A stretch of DNA of 64,000 nucleotides from Mycobacterium malmoense (GCF_019645855.1 NZ_CP080999.1:744001-808000), one strand, 5' to 3'; shown: positions 1-8,489, numbered from the stretch's first letter. Notes: generated by a model from the letters alone, not told the origin. A program made the numbers and translations.

Positions 1-587
1 ACTCGGCGTACGGGGCCCTGCTGGAACGGGCGGGCAACCGCGGGCCGACGGCGGCGCCGCAGAACCTCTACCGCAGCGCCGACATCGACGAATTCGGCCG
101 GCTCGACAGTTGGGTGGCCATCGCGGTGGCCACCGACGACCAGTGGCGTCGCCTGTGCGACGCGCTCGGATCACCCTCGTGGGCAACCGATCCCGCGTTG
201 GCGTCGACCGGCGGACGGCGCGCACACCACGACCTGATCGACGAGCGGCTGGCCGCCTGGTGCGAGCACCGCAGCGCCGACGACATCGTCGCCACGCTCT
301 GGGACGCCGGCGTGCCGGTGGCCAAGGTGATGCAGCCGCATCGCCAAACGGAGCTGGAACAGCTGGCGTTTCGCGGTTTCTTCGAAGAAGTCGAACACCC
401 CGTCAACGGCTGGGCGAAGCTCAGCACCGTGCCGATGAGATTGTCCGCCGGGCCCGGCCTGTTTCACACCCAGCCCGCGCCGCTGCTCGGCCAGCACAAT
501 TGCGAGTTGTTGGCCGAGTTGGGCTTGACACCCTCGGAGATCGCAGACCTGGAAGCCGACGGGGTCATCGGCCACTCGCCGGCATGA
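1..587 (+). CDS. CaiB/BaiF (family III) CoA-transferase, C-terminal part
   Basis: The gene runs in from the left edge, so only the last ~195 codons are visible; the frame is open from base 3 to the TGA at 585-587. Family III enzymes move CoA between an acyl-CoA and a free acid. The visible part has the family's small-domain layout: an NLYR.AD stretch followed by a W.AIAVATD-type segment, a region resembling the family's length-variable linker (DD..W..LC.ALG), and a late GVP.AKV strand. The catalytic Asp lies upstream of the window and cannot be checked. The next same-strand sequence is a hairpin repeat and a short regulator remnant, so this gene probably ends its transcription unit. Family call is firm, substrate unknown. 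Confidence 0.85.
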   Translation, partial: SAYGALLERAGNRGPTAAPQNLYRSADIDEFGRLDSWVAIAVATDDQWRRLCDALGSPSWATDPALASTGGRRAHHDLIDERLAAWCEHRSADDIVATLWDAGVPVAKVMQPHRQTELEQLAFRGFFEEVEHPVNGWAKLSTVPMRLSAGPGLFHTQPAPLLGQHNCELLAELGLTPSEIADLEADGVIGHSPA

Positions 588-600
588 TCCCGCACCGGGT

Positions 601-656
601 GAGCAGACGCAGAGTCGCACGCCGCGCGCCGCGCGCGTGCGACTCTGCGTCTGCTC
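601..656. repeat. Hairpin repeat, family 1 copy A
   Basis: Perfect inverted repeat with 21-nt arms at 601-621 and 636-656 and a 14-nt GC-only loop. The arm reads GAGCAGACGCAGAGTCGCAC plus G. A second hairpin with a closely related arm lies at 16042-16101. There is no T-run after it, so a classical intrinsic terminator is not supported, although it sits 14 nt after a stop codon. Confidence 0.8.
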
Positions 657-660
657 GCGG

Positions 661-729
661 GTGACCGGCATGGCGATCTGGGAGCGCGACCCGCAGACCG
701 GGAACTACCGGCTTGGGCCGTCGAATTAG
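661..729 (+). pseudogene. Remnant resembling an IclR-family DNA-binding wing
   Basis: About 20 codons (ATG at 670, TAG at 727-729) read MAIWERDPQTGNYRLGPS. The ERDP.TG.YRLGP pattern is the typical wing after the recognition helix in IclR regulators. The rest of such a gene is absent: upstream is the hairpin repeat and downstream is the convergent SDR. It is too short to function alone, so I read it as a deletion remnant. A chance match is possible. Confidence 0.4.
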
Positions 730-1544
730 TGCTTCCACCCCTCGGCGGCCTGATCGTCGAATGTGTGGTCAATGCGCTCGAACCGGCGGCGGATTGAGGC
801 CCGGGCGGCCTCGTGTGGCAGGACGTACAAGCGGTTGGCCAGGATCGCGTCGGCCGTCAGCCGGGCGACGTCGTCCACGCCCAGGCTGTCGTCCTGCGCC
901 GGCAGCGGCCCGAACGCCCCCTCGGGCGTGGACGACACCCCGCCGCGGATGCGTTCGGAGTTGGAGACCAGCCTGGTCTCGACCACCATCGGGCAGAGCA
1001 CCGACACGCCGATGCCGTTGTCCTTGAGCTCGCGGGCCAACGTCTCGGCCAGGCCGACGACACCATATTTGGCAACGCCGTACGCCCCGAGGCCGGCGTT
1101 GGGCACCAGCCCGGCGAAGGACGCGGTGAACGCGATGTGCCCCGTGCCCTGCTTGAGCAACCGCGGCACGAACGCCTCGACGGCATGGATCGAGCCCCAC
1201 AGGTCGATATCGATCACCCAGCGCCAGTCCTCGTGCGTCATCTGCGCGATCGGGCCCGCGACAACGATGCCGGCGTTGCTGAACACGACGTCGACATGGC
1301 CGAGAAGGCGGAAAGCCTCGTCCGCGAGGTGCACCACCTGGTCGAGATGCCGGACGTCGCAGACGACACCGTGCGCGTCAACCCCGCCGCCGCGCAACCG
1401 CGACACGGCCTGGTCCAGCGCGGGCTGATCGACGTCGGCGAGCACCACACGGGCTCCCCGGCGCGCGAACTCGGCGGCGGTGGCCAAGCCGATGCCGCTC
1501 GCACCGCCGGTGATGACCGCCGAGCGTCCTTCGAATGTGTTCAT
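726..1544 (-). CDS. Short-chain dehydrogenase/reductase (SDR)
   Basis: 272-residue classical SDR that oxidises or reduces a carbonyl/alcohol with NAD(P). It carries the TGGASGIG nucleotide-binding turn (residues 12-19), SNAG near 89-92, catalytic Ser142, Tyr155 and Lys159 (YGVAK). The start is taken as ATG at 1544, just before MNTFEGRSAVITGG; the frame stays open upstream but that part is not SDR-like. The C-terminal extension (to H272) is longer than in FabG-type enzymes and resembles the actinobacterial SDRs that handle bulky alicyclic substrates. The gene stands alone, behind a broken regulator gene and convergent with the CoA-transferase. Confidence 0.88.
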   Translation of the reverse strand: MNTFEGRSAVITGGASGIGLATAAEFARRGARVVLADVDQPALDQAVSRLRGGGVDAHGVVCDVRHLDQVVHLADEAFRLLGHVDVVFSNAGIVVAGPIAQMTHEDWRWVIDIDLWGSIHAVEAFVPRLLKQGTGHIAFTASFAGLVPNAGLGAYGVAKYGVVGLAETLARELKDNGIGVSVLCPMVVETRLVSNSERIRGGVSSTPEGAFGPLPAQDDSLGVDDVARLTADAILANRLYVLPHEAARASIRRRFERIDHTFDDQAAEGWKH

Positions 1545-1579
1545 AAAGATAAGCACCCCGGGTTGTCGTCGCACTACCG

Positions 1580-1959
1580 TCATTCGACCACTGCGGTCGA
1601 TGGAGGATTGATCCGGGTCCACAGGGCCGCGAGGTAGACCAGGTTCTGGTCGACGGGTTCAGCAGATCGAGGCCGGTAAAGCAGGGTGTTGCGGTGGACA
1701 ACCAATTCTGCAGCGCTGGCTCCGCGGTCAAAGCTGTTGGCTGCCAAGCACTGCAGCGTCGCGGCACGATCGGCTCCCTCGACACAGTCGAACACGCGCC
1801 GGACTATGTCGTCGGAATCTCGGGGGATTGAGCCAGCAGCAGGTGAGGAAGAAAGTCGCGCACGGTGACGAGCCCCCTGCGGCCGGCTTCGTCGGCGAAC
1901 ACGACCAGCATTTGCAGCCGCCCGAGTATCGCCCGAACGGAACTGCTCGAGTTGGGAAG
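1580..1959 (-). pseudogene. PucR/CdaR-type regulator, truncated and frameshifted
   Basis: The C-terminal half of a PucR-type regulator is split over two minus-strand frames. The upstream part (to the TAG at 1804-1806) reads ADEAGRRGLVTVRDFLPHLL followed by LAQSPEI, and the reading continues in another frame as DDIVRRVFDCVEGADRA, ending in the signature VHRNTLLYR. The frame changes near 1817-1822, consistent with loss of one base. A few residues also seem missing after the HTH signature (LLYRPRSAEPVDQN, where RRIEELTG would be expected). The N-terminal domain is absent. It ends at a TGA at 1580-1582. It lies upstream of the decarboxylase gene on the opposite strand and may once have regulated it. 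Confidence 0.7.
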
Positions 1960-2133
1960 ACCAGTTGTACGCGCACGGCAACGAGCTGTGTGCATGTGCA
2001 CAACTCGGCGGGCGATATTGGGCCGCTGGCAGTTGTGCTTTCGCGCGGCGCGGCTGACGATAGGCAATGTCCAGAGCCAATCCCCGCGCGACGATCCTCC
2101 GAACACATCGAGCCCGGACAGACAGGACCCGCC

Positions 2134-3735
2134 ATGAGTACCGTTAGGCAAGCAACCATCGACCTGTTCCGATCGCACGGTCTGACCACGTGGTTCGGCA
2201 ACCCCGGTTCATCGGAGCTGACCCTGTTGGAGGACTTTCCGGACGATTTCCGTTACCTGCTGGGCCTGCAGGAGATGGTGCCGGTGGGAATGGCCGACGC
2301 CTATTCGCAGATCACCGGCCGCCCCGCTGTCGTGAATCTGCACACCGCGCCGGGCATGGGCAACGCCCAGGGCGCGCTGTACAACGCATTCGTCAACAAA
2401 ACCCCGCTGATCGTCACGGCGGGAAACCAGCGCCGCTTCATGCAAAACCAGTACTGCCTGCTGACCAACATCGAAGCCACCACGGTGCCAAAGCCTTTCG
2501 TGAAATGGGCGGCCGAACCGGCGATCGCCAGCGAGACCCTTGCCGTCCTCGCCCATGCCGTCCACCTGGCGACCACACCGCCGATGGGCCCGGTGTTCGT
2601 CTCCTTGCCGATGGACGACCTGCAAGCAGAACTCGATGACACCCAGGCCGCCGACATCGCCGCGGTGTCCGCCCGGAAAGTGACCCACGCCGTTGGATTT
2701 CCAGCGGATCTCGCCGATCAGATCTCCGCGCGCTTGGAAGCCGCGGCCTCACCGGCGTTCATCGTGGGTGGCGATGTCGAGCGCTACGGCGCATGGGACG
2801 CGGTCATCGGATTGGCCGAACGCACCCGATCGGTGGTGTGGACGGCCCCGCTGACCGGGTGGAGCGGGTTCCCCGAGAACCACCCGCTGTATCAGGGCAT
2901 GCTCCCCCCGGGTGCGGGCTGGATCTCCCAAGCATTGACCGGACGCGATCTGATTCTGGTGATCGGAGCGCCGGTATTCCGGTACTACCCCAAGGTTCCC
3001 GGCCCCTATCTGCCGCCGGGTGCAGACCTGATCCACATCACCAATGACCCCGACGAAGCCGCCCGCGCACCGGTCGGGGACGCGATAATCGCCGACCTGC
3101 GCAGCGCCGCCGAGGCCCTGCTCGCCGCGGCCACACCAAGCCGGCGGCCCGCCCCGCCGCCGCGTGCACCGATCCCCGACGTCGAGCACGCCGAGGCACC
3201 CCTCAAGCCGGAGACATTGTGGGCGGCCGTCGGGCGCGCCGCACCGCCGGAGACGCTCTGGGTCAGCGAGGCCGGCAGCAACGAGTTGGCGATCACCACC
3301 GGTATCCGGCCCGGTAAGCCGTTCTCCCACTTGTCGGCGGCCGGCGGCGGACTCGGCTTCGGGTTGCCCGCCTCCGTTGGCGCTCAACTCGCCGCCCCCG
3401 ACCGCCCCGTCGTGGCGTTGATGGGGGACGGCTCCATGCACTATGCGATCACCGCGTTGTGGACGGCGGCGCGGTACCGCATCCCGGTCACCATCGTGGT
3501 CGCATCCAATGGCGAATACGGCGTACTCAAAGAATTCGGCAAGTGGGAGAAAACGGCCGGAGTACCCGGCCTGGACCTACCCGGGCTGAACGTCGTGGCC
3601 ACCGCCGCCAGCTACGGCGTCGACGCTCACGAAGCACGCACCACCGACGAGGTCATCGAACTGGTGGAATCCGGCATTGCCGACCGCGAGCGACCCACCC
3701 TCATCAACGCGCGCACCATCCCCGTTGACGCCTGA
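2134..3735 (+). CDS. mdlC: Benzoylformate decarboxylase-like ThDP enzyme
   Basis: 533-residue thiamine-diphosphate enzyme of the 2-oxo-acid decarboxylase family, predicted to turn an aryl (or related) 2-oxo acid into the aldehyde and CO2. Numbering matches Pseudomonas putida benzoylformate decarboxylase: Ser26 (NPGSSE), Glu47 (LQEMVP, the cofactor-activating Glu) and His70 (NLHTAPG) are all present. The ThDP/Mg motif is GDGSMHY...N near residue 430. From memory the Pseudomonas enzyme has VFRYH with a second catalytic His; here the motif is VFRYY (Tyr285). The ATG at 2134 is chosen because homology starts exactly there; the open frame upstream covers the regulator remnant and is non-homologous. 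The gene is monocistronic and faces the convergent SDR at 3777. Acetolactate-synthase-like activity is less likely. Confidence 0.8.
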   Translation: MSTVRQATIDLFRSHGLTTWFGNPGSSELTLLEDFPDDFRYLLGLQEMVPVGMADAYSQITGRPAVVNLHTAPGMGNAQGALYNAFVNKTPLIVTAGNQRRFMQNQYCLLTNIEATTVPKPFVKWAAEPAIASETLAVLAHAVHLATTPPMGPVFVSLPMDDLQAELDDTQAADIAAVSARKVTHAVGFPADLADQISARLEAAASPAFIVGGDVERYGAWDAVIGLAERTRSVVWTAPLTGWSGFPENHPLYQGMLPPGAGWISQALTGRDLILVIGAPVFRYYPKVPGPYLPPGADLIHITNDPDEAARAPVGDAIIADLRSAAEALLAAATPSRRPAPPPRAPIPDVEHAEAPLKPETLWAAVGRAAPPETLWVSEAGSNELAITTGIRPGKPFSHLSAAGGGLGFGLPASVGAQLAAPDRPVVALMGDGSMHYAITALWTAARYRIPVTIVVASNGEYGVLKEFGKWEKTAGVPGLDLPGLNVVATAASYGVDAHEARTTDEVIELVESGIADRERPTLINARTIPVDA

Positions 3736-3776
3736 ATCCATTGGGGCGGCACGGAATTAGGCGTCGCGCCGACCGA

Positions 3777-4628
3777 CTACTTCAGGCAGCCGCCCGCGTC
3801 GACGGGCAGGGTCACGCCGGTGACATAGCGGGACTCGTCGGAGGCGAGGAACAACACCGCGTTGCTGATGTCTTCGGGCTCCACCCACGGAATCGGCAGG
3901 GTGTGGAACATCTGGCAGATCGGGGCCATGTCGTCGGGGCCCGGATTTTCCAGATCCGGGCGGAACATCCTGAACGTCCCCTCGTTGTGCAGCATGGGTG
4001 TCCGCACGTGGGTGGGATGCACGGAGTTGACGCGAATCATGTGCTGCCCCAACTCAACCGCGAAGGCGCGCATGAGCCCCACCACACCGTGTTTGGCCGC
4101 GACGTAATGGCCGGTATGCGGGTAGGCCTTGAGCCCGCCGACCGAGCTGGTCAAGACGATCGACCCCCCGCGGCCGCCGGCCAGAATGTGCGGGACACCG
4201 GCTTTCACGGTTTTCCACACGCCCGACAGGTTGACGTCGATCATTTCCGTCCAGTCCTCTTCGCTGGTTTTGTCCAGCGTCGCACCGCCGTTGCCGATGC
4301 CCGCGTTGGCCACGATGATGTCCAGCCGGCCCAGCTGCTCCACACCGCTGTCCACGGCGGCCTTCAGCGCGTCATAGTCACGCACATCGACCTCGGCCGT
4401 GAAGATTCTGCGGTTGTGGCCCTTGACGAGATCGGCGGTCTCGGCCAGATCCTCCGGCGTCGACGCCGGGATCGCGGTGGCCTCAACGATGCCCCCGCGG
4501 ATGGGCTTGCAGATGTCGACGGCAATGATGTCGGCGCCTTCTTGCGCCAACCGCACCGCGTGGCTACGGCCCTGACCGCGCGCCGCCCCGGTGATGAAAG
4601 CGACCTTGCCCTCGACACGTCCGGTCAT
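3777..4628 (-). CDS. Mycofactocin-coupled SDR-family oxidoreductase
   Basis: 283-residue SDR of the subgroup that keeps NAD(H) tightly bound and passes electrons to the peptide cofactor mycofactocin. Typical of the group are GKVAFITGAARGQGRSHAVR at residues 7-26, the GADIIAVDIC strand, and the insertion after it (KPIRGG...TPEDLAETADLV). Catalytic Ser161/162, Tyr175 and Lys179 are present, and the end V.AGG.LK is group-like. It follows the P450 gene by 24 bases on the same strand, so the pair likely hydroxylates a substrate and then oxidises the alcohol. No mycofactocin biosynthesis genes are in this window. Family assignment is by sequence pattern, substrate unknown. Confidence 0.85.
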   Translation of the reverse strand: MTGRVEGKVAFITGAARGQGRSHAVRLAQEGADIIAVDICKPIRGGIVEATAIPASTPEDLAETADLVKGHNRRIFTAEVDVRDYDALKAAVDSGVEQLGRLDIIVANAGIGNGGATLDKTSEEDWTEMIDVNLSGVWKTVKAGVPHILAGGRGGSIVLTSSVGGLKAYPHTGHYVAAKHGVVGLMRAFAVELGQHMIRVNSVHPTHVRTPMLHNEGTFRMFRPDLENPGPDDMAPICQMFHTLPIPWVEPEDISNAVLFLASDESRYVTGVTLPVDAGGCLK

Positions 4629-4652
4629 GACTACCTCAATTCCTCAGATGGC

Positions 4653-5855
4653 TCAGCCCAGAACGGCCGGCATTGTCTCCCATCCCCGCACGGTGGAAGT
4701 GGGGGAGAGCTTCGCTTCGGTAAGGTTGACGTCCCACTCGGGGAAGCGCCTCAAGATCTCCTCGAGCGCGATGCGGCCTTCGAGACGAGCCAGCGCCGAG
4801 CCGAGGCAGTAATGGGTGCCGACGCTGAACGTCAGATGTTGATGCGGTTCGCGCCGGATGTCGAAAACGTCTCCGTCCGGCGGGAATTGGCGGTGATCGC
4901 GGTTGGCCGCGCCGACGAGCATCATCATGACGCTGCCCGCGGGCACGCGTTGGCCGTAGTACTCGACATCGCGGGTGACGTAGCGGGCGACGTGTGGTGC
5001 GGGCGGTTCGAAGCGCAGCAATTCCTCGATGGCCGCGGGGATCAACGACCGGTCCGCTACCAGCTCACGCCGCTGGTCCGGGTGCTCGGCCAGCACCTTG
5101 CCGGCCCATCCGATCAGCCGGGTGGTGGTCTCGTTGCCGGCGCCGGACACCACGCTGATATAGATGAGGAGCTCGTCGCGGCGGAGCCGGCGGACGGTCC
5201 CGGTCTCGTCCTCGAACTCGGCGTGCAGCAGTTCGGTCATGATGTCGTCGGAGGGATGCTCGGCCCGCCAGTCGATGAACTGGCCGAAAAACTCGCCGTC
5301 CATCATGTTTTCGGCCGTGGCGTCCATCGGCTTGCCGGCTTCGGTGCGCAAGTTCGCGTTGGCGCGATCCCGCGCGGCCTCCTGGTATTCCTCGGGGATG
5401 CCCAGCAGCATCCCGATCACCCGCATCGGCATCTGCGCCCCAAGGTCGGCGACGAAGTCGAACCGGTCGGTGCCGACCAGCGGATCCAAACTGCGAGCGC
5501 AGAATTCGCGGATCTTCGGCTCGAGGTCGTTGATCTTGCGCGGCGTGAACATCCGGGACAGCAACTTGCGGTGGACGTCGTGGATCGGCGGATCCTCGAA
5601 CAGCAGCACACCCGGCGGAATGGCGATGTTGGCCTTGATCAGCTCGAGTATCGCGCCCTTCGCCGAGCTGAAGGTCTGGTAATCGACCAGCGCGCCGTCG
5701 ACGTCGTCGAACCGGCTCAGCGCGTAGAAGTCATGCGCCTCGTTGTAGTACAGCGGTGACTCCTCGCGCAGCCGCCGAAACATCGGGTACGGGTCGGCGT
5801 TCAGCCCCACGTCGTAGGGATCGAAGTAGATTTCGCTGGCCGCGCTGACTGTCAC
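4653..5855 (-). CDS. Cytochrome P450 (1 of 5)
   Basis: 400-residue soluble bacterial P450 monooxygenase. It has the I-helix oxygen-activation motif SGAGNETTT, the ExxR of the K-helix (EELLR), and the haem-binding loop FSVGTHYCLG with axial Cys350. The GTG at 5855 opens MTVSAASEIYFDPYDVGLNADPYP, the normal P450 N-terminus. No ferredoxin gene adjoins it; the next gene in the operon is a mycofactocin-coupled SDR. A perfect GAGAAT-N3-ATTCTC palindrome lies 134 bases upstream of the start. CYP family number not assigned. Confidence 0.93.
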   Translation of the reverse strand: MTVSAASEIYFDPYDVGLNADPYPMFRRLREESPLYYNEAHDFYALSRFDDVDGALVDYQTFSSAKGAILELIKANIAIPPGVLLFEDPPIHDVHRKLLSRMFTPRKINDLEPKIREFCARSLDPLVGTDRFDFVADLGAQMPMRVIGMLLGIPEEYQEAARDRANANLRTEAGKPMDATAENMMDGEFFGQFIDWRAEHPSDDIMTELLHAEFEDETGTVRRLRRDELLIYISVVSGAGNETTTRLIGWAGKVLAEHPDQRRELVADRSLIPAAIEELLRFEPPAPHVARYVTRDVEYYGQRVPAGSVMMMLVGAANRDHRQFPPDGDVFDIRREPHQHLTFSVGTHYCLGSALARLEGRIALEEILRRFPEWDVNLTEAKLSPTSTVRGWETMPAVLG

Positions 5856-5988
5856 GGGTAATCAATCGCCTCTCGCCGGACCGCGTTCCCCCCGGAACCA
5901 CGGGTCGTGCCGCATGTGAACTCTGTCATCACTCACCAACGGGTGTCAACGACGAATCCGTTTTGGCTATTTGTGGTTCTAGATTCTA

Positions 5989-6003
5989 GAGAATCCAATT
6001 CTC
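5989..6003. promoter_or_regulatory. Palindromic operator candidate, GAGAAT-N3-ATTCTC (perfect)
   Basis: GAGAAT CCA ATTCTC lies in the 202-base gap between the tetR gene end and the P450 start. It partly overlaps a second inverted repeat, GATTCT-AG-AGAATC (5982-5995). Same 15-bp design as sites at 6831, 14425 and 36808. Binding is inferred. Confidence 0.6.
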
Positions 6004-6057
6004 GCAGGGCAAACGATGTGCGCTATTTGCTCAGCTCTTGTGGCGAAACGGCGCGCG

Positions 6058-6774
6058 CTAGCCGACAAATCCGCGCGAGCAGAAGTCCCACACCTCGTCG
6101 GCGGTGATGGGATGGACCGTCGCGTCGTCGGAGCCGCCGCTGGACTGCGCGATGAACATGACCGTCTGCATGGTCATGGCGGCCACCCGCTTGGGATTAA
6201 CACCGGCGCGCAACTTGCCGGCGTCGTCGGCGGCTTCCATCAGCTCGGTCAGCAACGCCAGCAACGGCGCGTGGGCGACCTTGACCTCGGCGGGATGCGT
6301 GACCAGCAACCGCGGCGCAAAGTCGGTGAACAACGGCCGCTTGGCCGTCGGGTCGGGACGGGAGGCCTCGTACAACAGCTCGACGGCGACTTTGAGCCGC
6401 TCCAGCGGATCGGTATGGCTTTCGGTGGCGGCGCGGATCTGGTCGGCGGACCGGCTCAACGCGTCTTCGAACAGCGCGAGCAGCAGCTCGTGCTTGCCGT
6501 CGAACTGTAGGTAGAAGCTCCGCAGCGACTGGCGGGACCGGTCCACGACCTCCTGGACGGTAAAGTCGGTGCTGCCCTTCTCGATGATGATCGCCTGCGC
6601 GGCGTCGAGAAAGCGCTGAACACGTTGCGCGGCACGCAGTTTCGCGGTCTTGATGGACCGCTCCACGGCGCGCTGCTTCCAGGCCGGCTCTTCGCTTGGG
6701 CTGGTCACGGACGGCTCAGATGATTGCCGCGAGGGGAGAACATGGTTGGACTCTACCGGAGAACGCCGTGACAT
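6058..6774 (-). CDS. TetR-family transcriptional regulator
   Basis: 238-residue TetR-type repressor. After a polar ~35-residue N-terminal tail comes the HTH: AQRVQRFLDAAQAIIIEKG, TVQEVVDRS, then SLRSFYLQFDGKHELLLALF. The C-terminal ligand domain is not closely recognisable. ATG at 6774 is preferred; a GTG at 6795 is possible. It diverges from the acyl-CoA dehydrogenase at 6905, and a perfect GAGAAT-N3-ATTCTC palindrome lies between them. Another copy sits just past its 3' end, in front of the P450. This makes it the best candidate for the protein that reads the motif, an inference from position. Confidence 0.85.
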   Translation of the reverse strand: MSRRSPVESNHVLPSRQSSEPSVTSPSEEPAWKQRAVERSIKTAKLRAAQRVQRFLDAAQAIIIEKGSTDFTVQEVVDRSRQSLRSFYLQFDGKHELLLALFEDALSRSADQIRAATESHTDPLERLKVAVELLYEASRPDPTAKRPLFTDFAPRLLVTHPAEVKVAHAPLLALLTELMEAADDAGKLRAGVNPKRVAAMTMQTVMFIAQSSGGSDDATVHPITADEVWDFCSRGFVG

Positions 6775-6830
6775 CGTTGCGCTCGACCCCCTCACGGACG
6801 ACGTGTCGGAGATTGTAACTTTCTCACGAC

Positions 6831-6845
6831 GAGAATACTATTCTC
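6831..6845. promoter_or_regulatory. Palindromic operator candidate, GAGAAT-N3-ATTCTC (perfect)
   Basis: GAGAAT ACT ATTCTC in the 130-base region between divergent tetR (start 6774) and the acyl-CoA dehydrogenase (start 6905). The position suits autoregulation plus control of the neighbour. Confidence 0.65.
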
Positions 6846-6904
6846 CTACACGTGTGTATAGAAGCGGAATGGCCGGCGAGCGCTAGGGGGTTTCGAGGGG
6901 TGCC

Positions 6905-8080
6905 GTGCAGCTGACTTTTGACGCCGACGTCGAGGCGTTCCGCGTCGAATTCGTGGCTTTCCTGGACGCGCATCTGCCCGCCGACGCCGAGGCGGTCGAG
7001 CGGCCGCGGTCCAGTTCGCACATCCCGGGGTGGGCTCGCCGCTGGCAACGGCTGCTGTTCGATAGCGGTTGGCTGCTGCCCGGCAACCCGCCAGAATTCG
7101 GTGGGCGCAACGCCACGCTATTGCAGCAATACGTGTACCTGGAGGAGTTGGGGCGGCGGCGCATCTATCAAAGCTTCAATCCGCAGGGCGTGGGCATCAT
7201 CGCGGCGTCGTTGTTGACGTTTGGCACGCCAGCGCAAAAGCGGCGATGGGCGGTGCCGATCCTGCGGGCCGAGATCACCGCGTCGCTGGGAATGAGCGAG
7301 CCCGGCGCGGGCTCGGATCTGGCGTCACTGAAAACCCGGGCGGTGCTTGACGGCGACCACTTCGTGGTCAACGGGCAGAAGGTGTGGACGTCGGGCGCCC
7401 ACGACGCCGACGTGCTGCTGACGTTCGTGCGCACCGATCCGGGCAAGCCAAAACACAAGGGCATCAGCGCATTGCTGATCCCGACCGACACCCCCGGCGT
7501 GGTGCGCCGTCCGTTCGCGTCCATGTGCGACGGCGACGATGTCGACTTCAATGAGGTGTTCTTCACCGACGCGCGCGTGCCGGCCGAGAACCTGGTCGGT
7601 GAGCTCGACGGCGGCTGGCGGGTGGCAACCGGGTCGCTGGGCCACGAGCGCGTCATGCTGTGGATGGGATATGCCGATCTGCTGCGCGAACTGACCGAGG
7701 ATTTCGGGCCATCCGGTGTGCTGGAGCGGGACCGCTTCGCCACCCTGGTGATGGACTCCTACGCGCTGCGGCTGCTGGGATCGGCGGCGCTGGCGCGCGC
7801 CGCCCGCGGGGAAGAGGACGTGCCGGCTCAGTCGGTGCTCAAGCTCCTCGGTTCCGAAGCCCTGCAACGCGCCTCCGAGGACGCGCTGAACGCCGCGGGC
7901 GCTGACGGGCTCGTGTACCGCGCGGTGACCGCGCCGTTCGCCCCGCTGAACCTGGACAGCCACTACCGCGGCTGGTTCGACCGATACGCGCGCAGCTTCG
8001 CCGCGACCATCGCCGGCGGCACCTCCGAAATACAGCGCAACATCATCGCCGAACGAGTGCTCGGCATGCCGCGCAATTAG
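6905..8080 (+). CDS. Acyl-CoA dehydrogenase (FadE-type)
   Basis: 391-residue flavoenzyme forming a 2,3-double bond in an acyl-CoA. Motifs: SLGMSEPGAGSDLASL (FAD contact), FVVNGQKVWTSGAH, and the C-terminal AGGTSEIQRNIIAERVLG. The usual Glu of the EGT motif is Gly here, as in subunits of mycobacterial heteromeric FadEs. GTG start at 6905 (VQLTFDADVEAF), preceded by GAGGGGT. It is a close paralog of the gene at 37836: same length, and the first 17 bases of the two genes are identical. That copy is paired with a second ACAD subunit; this one has no partner beside it. Divergent from tetR. Confidence 0.92.
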   Translation: MQLTFDADVEAFRVEFVAFLDAHLPADAEAVERPRSSSHIPGWARRWQRLLFDSGWLLPGNPPEFGGRNATLLQQYVYLEELGRRRIYQSFNPQGVGIIAASLLTFGTPAQKRRWAVPILRAEITASLGMSEPGAGSDLASLKTRAVLDGDHFVVNGQKVWTSGAHDADVLLTFVRTDPGKPKHKGISALLIPTDTPGVVRRPFASMCDGDDVDFNEVFFTDARVPAENLVGELDGGWRVATGSLGHERVMLWMGYADLLRELTEDFGPSGVLERDRFATLVMDSYALRLLGSAALARAARGEEDVPAQSVLKLLGSEALQRASEDALNAAGADGLVYRAVTAPFAPLNLDSHYRGWFDRYARSFAATIAGGTSEIQRNIIAERVLGMPRN

Positions 8081-8219
8081 GCCGCGCGAGTGGGCATTTG
8101 ACCAAGTGGTCTCGCCCGGGCGCCGAGACTGCACTGGCAGCCCTGAGCGCAGGCTCGACACCACTCGGGCAGAATCGGCGCCAGCAGGTTGGGTAACAAC
8201 CCCTTACGGACCAGGCCCA

Positions 8220-8489
8220 CTAAGCCGTTTGGGCGTCCATCCACGAGTAGTAGCCGATCGCGACGAGCCCGGCCGCGATCGACACCGCCCCTAATACGAT
8301 GCCGGCCATCGCGATTCGGGGATTATCCGCTTCGCCGCGCTGCACGCGTCTGCGGGCGATGTCACCCGTTATTACCGCCGCTATGCCGAATGGCACCCCG
8401 ATCAGAAGCCAGCATGTGATGAGCGAGACCAAACCCAGGATCAGCGAAGCGACGCCGACCTCGTTTCGGGGTGCGTCCGGCTGACCCAT
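8220..8489 (-). CDS. Small DUF4190-type membrane protein
   Basis: 89 residues with two predicted membrane helices (about 13-41 and 59-81) around a short basic loop GDIARRRVQRGE. The pattern VASLILGLVS...G...A...GDIARRR......R.AMAGIVLG is typical of DUF4190 proteins, whose role is unknown. The adjacent 220 bases before the next gene contain a degenerate structured repeat. No operon partner. Confidence 0.75.
   Translation of the reverse strand: MGQPDAPRNEVGVASLILGLVSLITCWLLIGVPFGIAAVITGDIARRRVQRGEADNPRIAMAGIVLGAVSIAAGLVAIGYYSWMDAQTA

Noticed and set aside
601..656. Reading the hairpin as an intrinsic terminator
   Set aside because: No T-tract follows it, and a related hairpin lies between two same-strand genes of one cassette; a repeat family explains both better.
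1989..2002. TGTGCA-TG-TGCACA palindrome before the decarboxylase gene
   Set aside because: Short and single; it overlaps no second copy or promoter element that would support a regulatory call.
3741..5759. A 672-codon open frame on the plus strand
   Set aside because: It lies opposite the mycofactocin SDR and P450 genes, both with full motif sets. GC-rich third positions keep the antisense frame open; its product is low-complexity and motif-free.
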